Shown: positions 1-8,969, counted from the stretch's first letter. The stretch is 64,000 nt of DNA from Marasmitruncus massiliensis (GCF_900186535.1 NZ_FYDE01000005.1:844895-908894), one strand, 5' to 3'. Program-made: numbers and translations. The notes: generated by a model from the sequence alone, not told the origin.

Positions 1-691
1 CCTTTTGTTCTTCCCGCTCAAAAAAATTAGGATATTCTTCCATCAACATTTCTTCTTCCCGGATCAGCTTGCGAAGATGCCGGCTTAACACTTCCTTTGC
101 CGACGCAAGGTTTCCGGTTTCTGCCTGGTGAACAAGGTCATTATGCTGTTCTACAATTTTTTTTACAATTTCATCCGACCATACCGTCAGTAACCGAATC
201 CTCCGGTAGTGTCCGCTCATGCTTTCAATGATCTCCCAGCTAAGCGGCTGTTCCGCCACCTCAAAGATAATGCGGTGAAATGCGTCATCGTAATCTACGA
301 CCTTTGCATACTCTTTTTCAGCGGACATTGCTTGTTGTTTTTCAATAAGCTGGCGAAGCTCCTGAATATTTTTCTGGCTGCAGTTTTTTATGAAAGGCTC
401 AAGCGCAGCGATTTCAAGGCTTTCACGCAAAAAACGTTCCTGACTTACGCGCTTAGGGTCAATCCTGGAAACCATTGTTTCGCGCTGCGGAACGATTTTC
501 ACCAGGCCCTCCCTTTCCAGGCGGATAAACGCCTCGCGCACCGGTGTACGGCTGACGTTGAAACGCGCAGATATTTCGTTCGCGCTCATGGTGGTTCCCG
601 GCATCAGATTCAGGGTCATAATGCTTTTGCGCAGGGACAGGAAAACTGCCTCCTGTACGCTGTATGAATTTGTTTTTTGATTTTCTGCCAA
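1..691 (-). CDS. GntR-family transcriptional regulator, FCD (FadR) subfamily, 3' end cut by window
   Basis: The minus-strand frame is open from a TTG at 691 to the window edge (about 230 codons), so the C-terminus is missing. The start is chosen because GGGAGG lies about nine bases upstream and no ATG fits. Residues about 10-75 form a GntR winged helix with the family signature SRTPVREAFIRLEREGLV; the rest is helical and contains a DYDDAFHRIIFE segment typical of the ligand-binding FCD domain (Asp and His metal ligands). FCD regulators usually respond to small organic acids and repress nearby genes. It lies 64 bases downstream of the DUF4340 gene and is probably the last gene of the 756-5163 ABC operon or a neighbour that controls it. 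The ligand cannot be told from sequence. Confidence 0.88.
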   Translation of the reverse strand, partial: MAENQKTNSYSVQEAVFLSLRKSIMTLNLMPGTTMSANEISARFNVSRTPVREAFIRLEREGLVKIVPQRETMVSRIDPKRVSQERFLRESLEIAALEPFIKNCSQKNIQELRQLIEKQQAMSAEKEYAKVVDYDDAFHRIIFEVAEQPLSWEIIESMSGHYRRIRLLTVWSDEIVKKIVEQHNDLVHQAETGNLASAKEVLSRHLRKLIREEEMLMEEYPNFFEREEQK

Positions 692-755
692 AATGGCCGA
701 CCTCCCTATATTGCTTTTTTCATTTTTACTGCCATTTGCGGGATAAAACGTGCCT

Positions 756-2102
756 TCATGAAAAGACATGCTGAAAAGACTTTTGAATATCTTCTGCCAC
801 AGACAGATAGGTGGTAAAGTGCGCCTGCCCGTTAACAGATACTGCGCACTGTCTGTCAGATATGGGAATAAAATCCAGGATATCCATTCCGCCGTCCCGC
901 AGCTTCACTGTCATCGTTAAAACGGGACTGCCGGCGATGCTCTCATCTTCCGATAACTCTTTTGCGATCGGAATTTCCGAAATTTCCTGATAGAAGGTGG
1001 TAACTGCGATATAATCGAGAATCTTGCCGTTTGCGTCTCCTTTCAGGAATTCCGCTTCACCTGACAGTGCAAGATGGTATTGGAATCCGTTTCCGGTTAT
1101 TGCAAGATCCGCGATCTCAGTTATGTTGCGTGTATAAATGGAACCGCCAAGCAGGCCGGTATAACGGTTTGTCAGAAAAGCCGATTTCTCTGCGGAAATC
1201 AAAAATACCTGCTTTCCGGACAGATCGGCACAGTAATAAGACTGGTCGTCTCGCCGGGCAAAACCGGCGGTATAGGTTTGCCCCCCCATTACGAGAGTAA
1301 CCGTATAGTCCGGTTTGTCAAGACCAAATTCGGACAAAGGCCGGTCCGCGGAGACAAAACTGTCGGGAATAAGGCCTTCCAGCGGAAGCAGCACGCGTTC
1401 CTCCACCAGCTGCCAGTCCAGGGAAGCCTTAACAGGAGAGGCAAGATCGTAAAAGTCCCCGGTATCACCGCTTTCGCGGCGCTTTAAGGTATAAGAATCG
1501 TCGCCATGCGCAATTGTGATTTCTGTCAGATCGGATAGTGCTGTATCGTTCACAGGAGGGAAGAGTTCCATGGATCGAAAGTCGTCAATTCCCTGGTTCA
1601 TCATCGCAGCAGCAGAGGCCTCGACGATGTAAACCTGTGAATCGCCTTCCTTCAGCAGATAATAGGTGCCATCCACCGGATTTGCTTTTCCCAGATACAA
1701 ACGTATTTTGCTGCCGTCGGAAAGCAGCAGTGAAATGCTGCTTTCCGAATTGTCCAGTCCATATTCAGAAAGGGAAGATTTCGGCTGAATGGCCTTTTGC
1801 GCTTTCAGATGTGAGAAGTAGTAAACAAATCCTTTGAGTTTTTCACTGGAATAGTTTCCCTGCGGCGCATCAACCAGCGTGATGCCTTCGGGAGCAACCA
1901 TCATGCCAACGCTTCCGGAAGGATTGCGCAAAGCCACCCCTCCGACCGAAGCCACACTGATATCCGTGACAGTGACAGAATCAGCGGGTACGGAAGGCGA
2001 GGTGCGACCCTGAGGAGCACCGAACCACAGAATACCTGTTATTGCCAGCATCGCGGCAAACGCGATACTTAATTGTTTCAGCAGACGGATCTGTTGTTTC
2101 AT
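756..2102 (-). CDS. DUF4340 domain protein of a Gld-type ABC operon
   Basis: 448 residues. One N-terminal membrane segment (about residues 10-28) is followed by a large extracytoplasmic region made of repeated DUF4340-like beta units (segments such as YGLDNSESSISLLLSDG and FGLDKPDYTVTLVMGG). Its ATG overlaps the stop of the upstream GldG-like gene by four bases, and GGAGG precedes it, so the two are translationally coupled. DUF4340 proteins commonly accompany GldG-like auxiliary proteins, an ABC-2 permease and an ATPase; the molecular role is unknown, perhaps an extracytoplasmic partner of the exporter. Identification rests on the repeat character and the operon context rather than on a catalytic motif. 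Confidence 0.8.
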   Translation of the reverse strand: MKQQIRLLKQLSIAFAAMLAITGILWFGAPQGRTSPSVPADSVTVTDISVASVGGVALRNPSGSVGMMVAPEGITLVDAPQGNYSSEKLKGFVYYFSHLKAQKAIQPKSSLSEYGLDNSESSISLLLSDGSKIRLYLGKANPVDGTYYLLKEGDSQVYIVEASAAAMMNQGIDDFRSMELFPPVNDTALSDLTEITIAHGDDSYTLKRRESGDTGDFYDLASPVKASLDWQLVEERVLLPLEGLIPDSFVSADRPLSEFGLDKPDYTVTLVMGGQTYTAGFARRDDQSYYCADLSGKQVFLISAEKSAFLTNRYTGLLGGSIYTRNITEIADLAITGNGFQYHLALSGEAEFLKGDANGKILDYIAVTTFYQEISEIPIAKELSEDESIAGSPVLTMTVKLRDGGMDILDFIPISDRQCAVSVNGQAHFTTYLSVAEDIQKSFQHVFS

Positions 2103-3493
2103 AAGTGTTTCCTCCGCAGATAAACAGCGACTCCAAATCCCAATATTGCGAATGGAACAAGGATGACCAGTACGAAACTGAGAAGGACTGCCTGATTGGT
2201 CATGATGGGAATCGGTTCAGATTGCAGTGATTTCGCGGGGATACTGATGCCGGAGCCGGTATCAGCGCACCAATTGATCACCTGAGCCAAAAAATCGGCG
2301 TTGGCATAGCTCTGGACCGCCATCAGATCATCGGCATAGATATCCCGGCACCCGGCTGCAAAAATACGTGCCTTGCCGCTGCCGCCGGGTAAATTCTTCT
2401 CCGCGGTTAAAGCAACGGGGAATGGGCCGGGCGCATCGCCCGGGAGAAACGCGGTGTCGGTCATGGTACCTTCTTTTGCATACGAGTCGCCGGAAGAGTA
2501 TAAAACCGGCTGTGTGGATATGTTGCCCTGACGCTGGTAAAGCTGTTTGAGCGCATGGCTGGACGGCATGACGGGATAATACCGGTTGGAGGAAAAGTAC
2601 TGGTTGATTGGATGCGGCGCATAGATTGGCGCAATATTCAGCGGATTTCCTCCGCTGAACAGCTCTTTTTCCAGAACAATACTGTCGGTTATCTCAATTC
2701 CCCATTCGGCAAGAAACGCTTTTAAATGCTCGAAGTCGTCGGAGGAGGGCTCAAGAAATACCATCAACCGTCCGCTACGTGACAGGAATGCGTCCAGCTG
2801 AGTAATTTCATCCGAAGAAAAATCGCGGACAGGGGAGGCGATCACCAGTATTTTTGCAGAGTCGTCTATTCCCATGACTGCGGGGGTTGTCCTTTTTACC
2901 AGATAATTATTTTGTTCAAACAGCTTCATCAGCGACGCGGACGGCTGTTCATTATGACCGTCCGTGAACTGTGCAAGAGGTGTTTCAGGATTGGTGACAT
3001 AAAGCAGAGCGGAAGTCATCTGCTGTTCCGCGACCAGACTCTTTACGGTATTGGTGTCGCTGTCAATCTCGTAGAAATCCGCTGTCTGCAATACTTTTAT
3101 CCGTCCGCTTTTTCCTTCCACCGCTACGCTGCCCAGAGCCATCTCAAACCCCTTTTGCTTGTAATAATCCACAAGGTTGGGGTCCTGATAAGGGTCAACA
3201 TATCTCACGGTTAACCGGTCTCCGGCCAAATCATAGCGCAGAAAAAGCTCTTTCAGGAGCGGCAGAAAATCCTCCTGCGTGTTGAATACCGTTATGGTCA
3301 CAGGCTCGGGAAGGGCCGCAGCGATGCTTTTTGTTTCGTCTGAAAGCTCATAGAGTTTATTTGCGGTCAGATCAAATTTAAGGCCTAATCGGTCTGTTCC
3401 AACCGCTGCGCAGATATTTGCGAGTACTGTAATTCCCACAGCCAACAGGATGATCAGGAGTGAAACAACTGTATAACTGTATTTTTTATTCAT
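2099..3493 (-). CDS. GldG-like ABC transporter auxiliary protein
   Basis: 464 residues, with a membrane helix near each end (about residues 8-30 and 435-458) and a soluble extracytoplasmic part between them, the layout of the ABC_transp_aux/GldG family. The N-terminal part has the family's ELSDETKSIAAALPEPVTIT-type segment, followed by a region resembling a ThuA/class I amidotransferase-like fold that lacks catalytic residues. AGGAG precedes the ATG, and the gene begins 12 bases after the permease stop. Such proteins are thought to act with the GldA-GldF exporter; in Bacteroidetes the set is tied to gliding, but in clostridia the substrate is unknown. A transport or cell-envelope function is inference. 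Confidence 0.82.
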   Translation of the reverse strand: MNKKYSYTVVSLLIILLAVGITVLANICAAVGTDRLGLKFDLTANKLYELSDETKSIAAALPEPVTITVFNTQEDFLPLLKELFLRYDLAGDRLTVRYVDPYQDPNLVDYYKQKGFEMALGSVAVEGKSGRIKVLQTADFYEIDSDTNTVKSLVAEQQMTSALLYVTNPETPLAQFTDGHNEQPSASLMKLFEQNNYLVKRTTPAVMGIDDSAKILVIASPVRDFSSDEITQLDAFLSRSGRLMVFLEPSSDDFEHLKAFLAEWGIEITDSIVLEKELFSGGNPLNIAPIYAPHPINQYFSSNRYYPVMPSSHALKQLYQRQGNISTQPVLYSSGDSYAKEGTMTDTAFLPGDAPGPFPVALTAEKNLPGGSGKARIFAAGCRDIYADDLMAVQSYANADFLAQVINWCADTGSGISIPAKSLQSEPIPIMTNQAVLLSFVLVILVPFAILGFGVAVYLRRKHL

Positions 3494-3505
3494 GAAATAC
3501 TTCTC

Positions 3506-4210
3506 CTATTCCCATCTTCTGTGTTCCAGTATCCGGGTGGTCAAAAACAGAAACAGTATGGTGATGCTGATATAATAAACCACAGAGGACATGCTGAAAA
3601 TGCCCATGGCAAATTCGTCGAATTTATTGCTTAACGACAGATAGGTTACAAGGGTGTGAATCGGCCCTTTCGCAATATAGCTCCCGACAAATCCAATCAG
3701 CCACAGCCCCAGAAGCGTACTGTAGCTGATGACTCCGGCCACGACCTGATTTTCTGTCAGAGCGGAAAGGAACATACCGACGGCGATAAACGCGCCGGCA
3801 GCGATCAGTGTTCCAAAATAATTTCCGAATACAATCAGAAATTCAAAGGAGCCAAAAGCCGCCAGAATTACAATATAAGTGAGTGTAACTGCAAGGCCGA
3901 CGCTGAAAACAGTAAGAACAGCAAGAAATTTGCCAAGCACGATCCTGCTTAGCGGGGCTGGGGAAGCCAGCAGAAGCTGGTCTGTCCGCATTTTGCGCTC
4001 CTCCGAAAAGGACCGCATGGTGAGCATGGGAATCAAAAACATAATCACCAGAATCATCGACGAAAAAAATCCTTTGATATCCCCGTTTTGGCTGAGCAAA
4101 TTGCCGACCGAAAAATAATATCCGCTCAGCAGTAAAAAAATACAGAGAAAAACATATCCCACCATGGAGTGAAAGTACTGCCATAATTCCTTTTTAAAGA
4201 CGGCTCCCAT
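3506..4210 (-). CDS. ABC-2 type transporter permease (GldF-like)
   Basis: 234 residues with about six hydrophobic segments, starting MGAVFKKELWQYFHSMVGY, a typical ABC-2 permease N-terminus. The cytoplasmic loop MRSFSEERKMRTDQLLLASP is the conserved coupling region of GldF/NosY-like permeases. The start codon shares one base with the ATPase stop (TAATG at 4208-4212), showing tight coupling. With the ATPase at 4210-5163 it would form the membrane pore of an exporter; the GldG-like and DUF4340 proteins would be its accessory parts. The substrate is not predictable. Confidence 0.9.
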   Translation of the reverse strand: MGAVFKKELWQYFHSMVGYVFLCIFLLLSGYYFSVGNLLSQNGDIKGFFSSMILVIMFLIPMLTMRSFSEERKMRTDQLLLASPAPLSRIVLGKFLAVLTVFSVGLAVTLTYIVILAAFGSFEFLIVFGNYFGTLIAAGAFIAVGMFLSALTENQVVAGVISYSTLLGLWLIGFVGSYIAKGPIHTLVTYLSLSNKFDEFAMGIFSMSSVVYYISITILFLFLTTRILEHRRWE

Positions 4211-5163
4211 TAGTTTGCCTCCTCATAACGCCTGTCCTGAGTCAATTGCAGGAAAATATCCTCCAGACTTGTTTCCAACGGTTTCAGCAGCCGGATTGGA
4301 CACTGAGCCTCTGCCAGCGCAAAGAAAAGCGGGCGATGGATGTCTTCGCCGCTTTGCGTTTCAAGTATAAATTCGACCTGCCCATCCTCCGGACTGACCT
4401 GCGGCGTACAGGATTTGATCCCGGTAACCGCCCGGACTGCGGCCGTAATTTGCTCCGGCGTTCCATCTGCGCGCAACACCAGTTTCCCTTCCGGAGACAT
4501 CTTTGCAACAAGTTTTGACGGAAGATCGTCTGCGACAAGTCTTCCGTTGCTTAAAACAACAACCCGTTTGCAAACAGCGGCAATCTCGGAGAGAATGTGA
4601 GAACTCAGTATAATGGTATGGGTTTTCCCTAATCCTGCGATGGTTTCACGGATTTCAATAATCTGGCGCGGGTCAAGCCCCACGGTCGGTTCATCCAGAA
4701 TCAGCAGCTCGGGTTCCCCAAGAAGCGCCTGCGCAAATCCGACACGCTGGCGATAGCCTTTGGATAAATTTTTAATCAGCCTGCGGCGTACGCCCCTGAT
4801 ATTCACTTGTTCACACGCTAAGGCAATTGCTTCTTCGCGCTTCTGCTTGGGAATTCTGCGCAGGTTCGCCGCGAAAATCAGCTGCTCGTTAACGGTCATA
4901 TCCGGATAGAGGGGAGGGTTTTCGGGTAAATACCCGATTTTCGATTTCGCTTCGGAAGAGGACTCCACGATATCCGACCCGTCGATACGGACGCTGCCCG
5001 ATGTAGCGGAGAGGCATCCGGCAATGATATTCATTGTAGTGGATTTTCCGGAGCCGTTATGACCCAGAAGCCCAACAATTTCTCCTTCAGAAACAGTAAA
5101 GTGAAGATCTTCTATTGCAATTTTATCACCGTAACGTTTCGTCAGATGGGAAACTTCAAGCAT
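4210..5163 (-). CDS. ABC transporter ATP-binding protein (GldA-like)
   Basis: 317 residues with a complete ABC ATPase: Walker A GHNGSGKST (about residues 34-42), signature LSKGYRQRVG, Walker B LLILDEPTVGLD and the switch histidine in SSHILSE. The extra C-terminal 90 residues (about 225-317) are typical of ATPases that energise ABC-2 exporters. It is the first gene of the minus-strand operon, preceded by GGAGGG, and powers the permease encoded next. It lies divergent from the SGNH esterase, and the promoters of the two meet at one palindrome (5207-5218). Confidence 0.92.
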   Translation of the reverse strand: MLEVSHLTKRYGDKIAIEDLHFTVSEGEIVGLLGHNGSGKSTTMNIIAGCLSATSGSVRIDGSDIVESSSEAKSKIGYLPENPPLYPDMTVNEQLIFAANLRRIPKQKREEAIALACEQVNIRGVRRRLIKNLSKGYRQRVGFAQALLGEPELLILDEPTVGLDPRQIIEIRETIAGLGKTHTIILSSHILSEIAAVCKRVVVLSNGRLVADDLPSKLVAKMSPEGKLVLRADGTPEQITAAVRAVTGIKSCTPQVSPEDGQVEFILETQSGEDIHRPLFFALAEAQCPIRLLKPLETSLEDIFLQLTQDRRYEEAN

Positions 5164-5184
5164 GGTTTTCCCTCCAATTCTTGA

Positions 5185-5236
5185 TTTACAGAACCAACTA
5201 TGCTAGTATGTTAACATATATTCGCCGTATATTCAA
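5185..5236. promoter_or_regulatory. Back-to-back divergent promoters sharing palindrome TATGTTAACATA
   Basis: On the minus strand TTGAAT (5236-5231), a 17-base spacer and TAACAT (5213-5208) face the ABC operon. On the plus strand TTTACA (5185-5190), a 16-base spacer and TATGTT (5207-5212) face the SGNH gene. The two -10 boxes overlap inside a perfect 12-bp palindrome at 5207-5218. Promoter calls are from consensus matching only. A dimeric repressor bound here would block both directions; the GntR regulator at the end of the ABC operon is an obvious but unproven candidate. Confidence 0.55.
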
Positions 5237-5289
5237 GTATTTTTAGTAATTCTGCAAATAAGCACCGACTTTCTTTAGGAGGGAAAATC

Positions 5290-6249
5290 ATGTATGACGA
5301 TCTATTCAGGAATTGCCTTTCTGTTCGGGTTTTAAATGGACAGACGCTTTGCCCTGTTCGTTTTACCGATACTCAATTGCAATTTTACCGGGAACGGGAC
5401 AACTTTCTATACGAACGTGCGCTTTGCACGTCGGGGATCACCATGGATTTTACAACGGACCAGCGCAGACTGTCTTTTCATTACAGTGCACATAGCTTTG
5501 TCCGCAGTCAGAATACATTTGATATTTACGAAGAGGGTGAACTTGTTCAGACCGTTCCGGTTTCGGCTGACCGTCCGAGTGGTATCGTCGAATATGTACG
5601 GCGCTGTGAAAGTCCTTCAAGAGTTACAATCTATCTGCCCGCAATGGCGTGCGCCCGCATTTCCGACCTGAACCTTGCCAGTTATGCTCCCGCCCCTCCA
5701 TCCGGGACACGCCTGCTTTTCGTTGGAGATTCCATTACGCAGGGCATCCAGTGCCAGCATTCTTCGATGGCTTATCCGTCCATTTTAGGGCGCCGCCTGT
5801 CAGCGGAAACGCTGAACCAGGGGGTAGGCGGATTTTACTATGAGCAAAAATCTTTAGATGAAAAGATCAATTTTAACCCGGATATTGTATTCGTCGCTTA
5901 TGGAACCAATGATTTCAGGATTTTTCACGATGTAAACGTGATCGCAGAGCATGCGGAAACTTATTTTAGTGATGTCCTGAAACTTTATCCAAAATCCAGA
6001 ATCGTGGTGATACCGCCGATCTGGCGTGCGGACCTTTCTTCCGAGCCGGAACGGGAACTCTTTCAAGAAACCTGCGGTGCTATTGTCCTGCTTGCCCGCA
6101 CGTTTGACTTTTTTGCGGTTGACGAACAGGCTTTGGTAGACCATGAGGAAGAACTTTTTACCGACGGGTATCTGCATCCGAATGACCGGGGATTCGGGCA
6201 GTATGCGGAACGTCTCTGCAACTTAATAAAGCAGGGAGCCGGCGCATGA
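5290..6249 (+). CDS. SGNH/GDSL-family esterase
   Basis: 319 residues without a signal peptide. The N-terminal 135 residues form a beta-rich accessory domain as in CE2-like carbohydrate esterases. The SGNH domain follows: block I GDSITQG (Ser nucleophile, about residue 148), a block II Gly in NQGVGGF, block III GTND, and block V DGYLHPND with the catalytic Asp and His. The likely reaction is hydrolysis of acetyl or other acyl esters, perhaps from carbohydrates. AGGAGGG sits seven bases before the ATG. The last codons and the stop lie inside a terminator hairpin. The natural substrate is not known. Confidence 0.88.
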   Translation: MYDDLFRNCLSVRVLNGQTLCPVRFTDTQLQFYRERDNFLYERALCTSGITMDFTTDQRRLSFHYSAHSFVRSQNTFDIYEEGELVQTVPVSADRPSGIVEYVRRCESPSRVTIYLPAMACARISDLNLASYAPAPPSGTRLLFVGDSITQGIQCQHSSMAYPSILGRRLSAETLNQGVGGFYYEQKSLDEKINFNPDIVFVAYGTNDFRIFHDVNVIAEHAETYFSDVLKLYPKSRIVVIPPIWRADLSSEPERELFQETCGAIVLLARTFDFFAVDEQALVDHEEELFTDGYLHPNDRGFGQYAERLCNLIKQGAGA

Positions 6250-6282
6250 TTGCGCCGGCTCCCTGCCGGTCTTTGTGCTTTT
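6231..6282 (+). terminator. Strong terminator overlapping the SGNH gene end
   Basis: A perfect 16-bp inverted repeat (6231-6246 and 6251-6266) with loop TGAT, followed by a T-rich stretch (to 6282). The TGA stop of the esterase is the first three bases of the loop. It separates the esterase from the convergent metQ and may work in both directions. Confidence 0.85.
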
Positions 6283-6301
6283 TTCGATTACAGGCTGACG
6301 C

Positions 6302-7183
6302 TTAAAACACAGGGATGACAGTGCCGTTGTACTTCTCGTTGATAAACTTGGCAACGTCTTCGCTCTGAAGCGCCTCCACCAGTTTTTGGATTTCCGGGCG
6401 GGTGTCGTCACCGGCCCTGACAGCGATGATATTGGCAAATTCCTTTGCCGCTTCGGACTCCTTGTCCTCAGTGGTCAGAACCTTGTCGGCGATGCCGGCG
6501 GATACGGCGTAGTTGCCGTTGATGACAGCGAGGTCAACATCCGGCAGGACGTTCGGAAGCTGAGCGGCTTCCATTTCCTCAAATTTGATGTTCTTCGGAT
6601 TCTCCACAATATCAAGCGGGGTGCTTTCGAGATTGGCACCGTCCTTGAGCTTGATGACACCGAGTTTCTGGAGCAGGAGCAGCGCACGCGCTTCATTGGT
6701 GGGATCGTTTGGAACCGCAATGCTTGCCCCGTCAGCCAAAGCGTCGACAGAAGCGGCTTTACCGGGGTAAACGCCGAGCGGCTCAAAATGGATGGCAGCG
6801 GCGGACACGAGGTCTGTTCCGTTTTCCTGGTTGAAGTTTTCCAGATAGGGGAGGTGCTGGAAATAGTTTGCGTCGATATCGCCCGCGTCCAGCGCCTTGT
6901 TCGGCAGCACGTAATCCGTGAATTCCACAATTTCAAGCTGAATGCTTTCCTGTTCGAGGACGGGCTTGATCGATTCCAGAATTTCCGCATGGGGAGCCGG
7001 GGAAGCGCCGACCTTCAGGGTCACAGTTTCTCCGGAAGCAGCTTCGCTTGATTCAGCCTGGGAAGATTCGGGTGCCGCCGCCTCGGAAGAGGAAGCGGGT
7101 TCAGTTTTTCCGCCGCAGGCCGCAGCGGTAAGCGTAAGAGCCAGAGCCATCGAAAGCGCCAGCAGTTTTTTGTTATTTTTCAT
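6302..7183 (-). CDS. metQ: Methionine ABC transporter substrate-binding lipoprotein
   Basis: 293 residues from ATG 7183, chosen over an in-frame TTG at 7210 because AGAGG lies just upstream and a signal peptide then begins at once (MKNNKKLLALSMALALTLT). A lipobox-like AAAC leads into a Ser/Glu-rich linker, followed by the NlpA/MetQ domain with VGASPAPHAEIL and YFQHLPYLENFN. It should bind methionine (or a relative) outside the membrane and deliver it to MetN-MetI. It is the last gene of the T-box controlled operon, 79 bases after metI. Confidence 0.93.
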   Translation of the reverse strand: MKNNKKLLALSMALALTLTAAACGGKTEPASSSEAAAPESSQAESSEAASGETVTLKVGASPAPHAEILESIKPVLEQESIQLEIVEFTDYVLPNKALDAGDIDANYFQHLPYLENFNQENGTDLVSAAAIHFEPLGVYPGKAASVDALADGASIAVPNDPTNEARALLLLQKLGVIKLKDGANLESTPLDIVENPKNIKFEEMEAAQLPNVLPDVDLAVINGNYAVSAGIADKVLTTEDKESEAAKEFANIIAVRAGDDTRPEIQKLVEALQSEDVAKFINEKYNGTVIPVF

Positions 7184-7262
7184 TTTTTTAACCTCTTTTC
7201 TTTTCTCCAAGATGATTGCGATCTATATAAACCCGGCCGCGCTGTACACACACGGCGAAAGG

Positions 7263-7910
7263 TTACCGGTTTCTTTTGTCAACATGATTGGCTAAATAAT
7301 CAAAAATAATCTGAATGATGCACACAATGATCACTAAAAGCAGCACGGTGAGCATCATGACGTTATATTGATAGCGGTGCAGGCCGTAGCGGATGGCAAT
7401 ATCACCGAGCCCGCCGGCGCCCACAGCGCCCGCCATGGCGGAATAGCCGATAAGGGTGATGGTGGTGATCGAAAGCCCTCTGATCAGGGATGGAACCGCT
7501 TCAGTCAGCATCACGTGGAAGATGATCTGCCATTTGGTCGCGCCCATGCACTTGGCGGCTTCGATCACACCGATATCGATTTCCGCAAAGGAACTTTCCA
7601 CCAAGCGCGCGACAAACGGCGCGGCGGCGATGATCAGCGAGATGCATGCGGCGTTTGTCCCGATCATTTTGCCGGTAACCAGGCGGGTAAACGGAATCAG
7701 GACGATCATCAGAATGACAAAAGGGAAGGAACGAAGGATGTTGATCAGCCAGCCGAATACAGAGTTGAACGGCTGATTTTCCATAATACCGCCTTTTCCG
7801 GTTACCGAGAGCAGTACTCCCATAGGCAGGCCGAGCACATAGGCGAAAAAGGTGGAGACGATTGTCATATACAGGGTATCAATGGTGCCTTGCGTTAATA
7901 GTTGTGTCAT
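7263..7910 (-). CDS. metI: Methionine ABC transporter permease
   Basis: 215 residues with five predicted membrane helices and the coupling motif of the MetI family (ESSFAEIDIGVIEAAKCMGA, the EAA loop). It begins [16 protein letters not shown] as in other MetI proteins. Its ATG overlaps the metN stop by four bases. It forms the membrane channel of the MetNIQ importer, and its neighbours confirm the assignment. Confidence 0.95.
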   Translation of the reverse strand: MTQLLTQGTIDTLYMTIVSTFFAYVLGLPMGVLLSVTGKGGIMENQPFNSVFGWLINILRSFPFVILMIVLIPFTRLVTGKMIGTNAACISLIIAAAPFVARLVESSFAEIDIGVIEAAKCMGATKWQIIFHVMLTEAVPSLIRGLSITTITLIGYSAMAGAVGAGGLGDIAIRYGLHRYQYNVMMLTVLLLVIIVCIIQIIFDYLANHVDKRNR

Positions 7911-8650
7911 TTCAGCACCTCATATCCCAGCAGAAGTTTGGTCATATCCGTTTTCGGATGTTCAAAGACTTCTTTTGTGTCTCCCCACTCGACAAATTCC
8001 GCAGAGTCAATCACAGCAACCTTGTTGCAGATGGACTTCACGACCGCAATTTCGTGGGTTATGATGACGATCGTGACATTCAGCTTCGTGTTAATATCGT
8101 GAAGCAGTTCCAGAACCGATTTTGTGGTCAGCGAATCCAGAGCGGAGGTCGGCTCGTCGCAGAGAAGGACCTCGGGGGATGTAGCCAACGCGCGCGCAAT
8201 GGCTACGCGCTGCTTTTGCCCGCCGGAAAGCTGGGAAGGATAGCTTTCCGCCTTGTTGGAGAGCCCGACCAGTTCGAGCAGCTCGTCCGCCCGCCTGACA
8301 GCGCCGGCTTTGCCGGAACCGGACAAGGTCAGCGGAAACGCGATGTTTTGCCGGACCGTCCGCTGCATGAGCAGGTTGTAGCCCTGAAACACGACCCCCA
8401 TTTTCCGCCTTGCGGAGATCAGACGTGAGCCGGTCAGGGTGGAAAGGTCGGTGCCGTCCAGCAGGATACTGCCGGAGGTAGGCTTTTCCAATGTGGAAAG
8501 GCAGCGAAGTAAGGTGGACTTACCTGCGCCGCTCATGCCAATAATGCCAAAGATATCCCCCTTTTGAATGTGCAGGTTGACATCCTTCAAAGCGACCGTT
8601 TCGCCCGATTTATCTTGAAAAACCTTACTGAGATGTTGTATCTGTATCAA
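7907..8650 (-). CDS. metN: Methionine ABC transporter ATP-binding protein
   Basis: 247 residues from TTG 8650, preceded by AGGGGG seven bases upstream. The longer frame to ATG 8701 is rejected because that ATG lies inside the T-box terminator stem. Walker [10 protein letters not shown], signature [15 protein letters not shown], Walker [13 protein letters not shown] and the switch His in IITHE are all present. The length is near 250 rather than about 340, so the C-terminal ACT-like methionine-sensing domain of E. coli-type MetN is absent; control must come from the T-box leader rather than from feedback inhibition through that domain. Confidence 0.93.
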   Translation of the reverse strand: MIQIQHLSKVFQDKSGETVALKDVNLHIQKGDIFGIIGMSGAGKSTLLRCLSTLEKPTSGSILLDGTDLSTLTGSRLISARRKMGVVFQGYNLLMQRTVRQNIAFPLTLSGSGKAGAVRRADELLELVGLSNKAESYPSQLSGGQKQRVAIARALATSPEVLLCDEPTSALDSLTTKSVLELLHDINTKLNVTIVIITHEIAVVKSICNKVAVIDSAEFVEWGDTKEVFEHPKTDMTKLLLGYEVLK

Positions 8651-8682
8651 GTGATAGCCCCCTGTTTGAATCAATTGGGAAT

Positions 8683-8966
8683 AAAAAAAGCCTTCCTCCA
8701 TTGGACGTTATCCAAGGACGAAAGCTGTGCTTCGTGGTACCACCTTGTTTTGCTCCCGGCTTGCGCCAGAGAACCTCACAGCGGCAGAGAGCTTCAACCG
8801 CCTGTCACTGTAACGGGTGAACCCGTCACGGACTAAAAGATTTCGCCCGTGCAACTCCAAGACCATGTTCAGCTTTTTCGTCTCCGCCCCTTTGCACCAA
8901 ACGGGGCTCTCTGCGGGAGCTTCCAAAACCTACTCTTCTTTTCAGCGTCTTTTTCGATTTGTACAT
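8683..8966 (-). promoter_or_regulatory. T-box riboswitch, methionine specifier, leader of metNIQ
   Basis: On the minus strand the leader has Stem I with AGAGAG and GGTGCAA apical motifs, a specifier loop reading GAAC-ATG-G (ATG at 8866-8864, methionine), the T-box core GGTGGTACCACG (8744-8733), and a terminator made of arms 8725-8711 and 8705-8690 followed by seven T (8689-8683). Uncharged tRNA-Met should pair with the specifier and the T-box bulge, favour the antiterminator and switch on the methionine importer. The T-box class is certain from the core; the specifier reading is by alignment of the GAA-containing loop. Confidence 0.92.
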
Positions 8967-8969
8967 ACT

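Noticed and set aside
8651-8701. Longer MetN N-terminus starting at ATG 8701
   Set aside because: That ATG is within the T-box terminator stem; TTG 8650 has a proper ribosome binding site and gives the usual MetN N-terminus.
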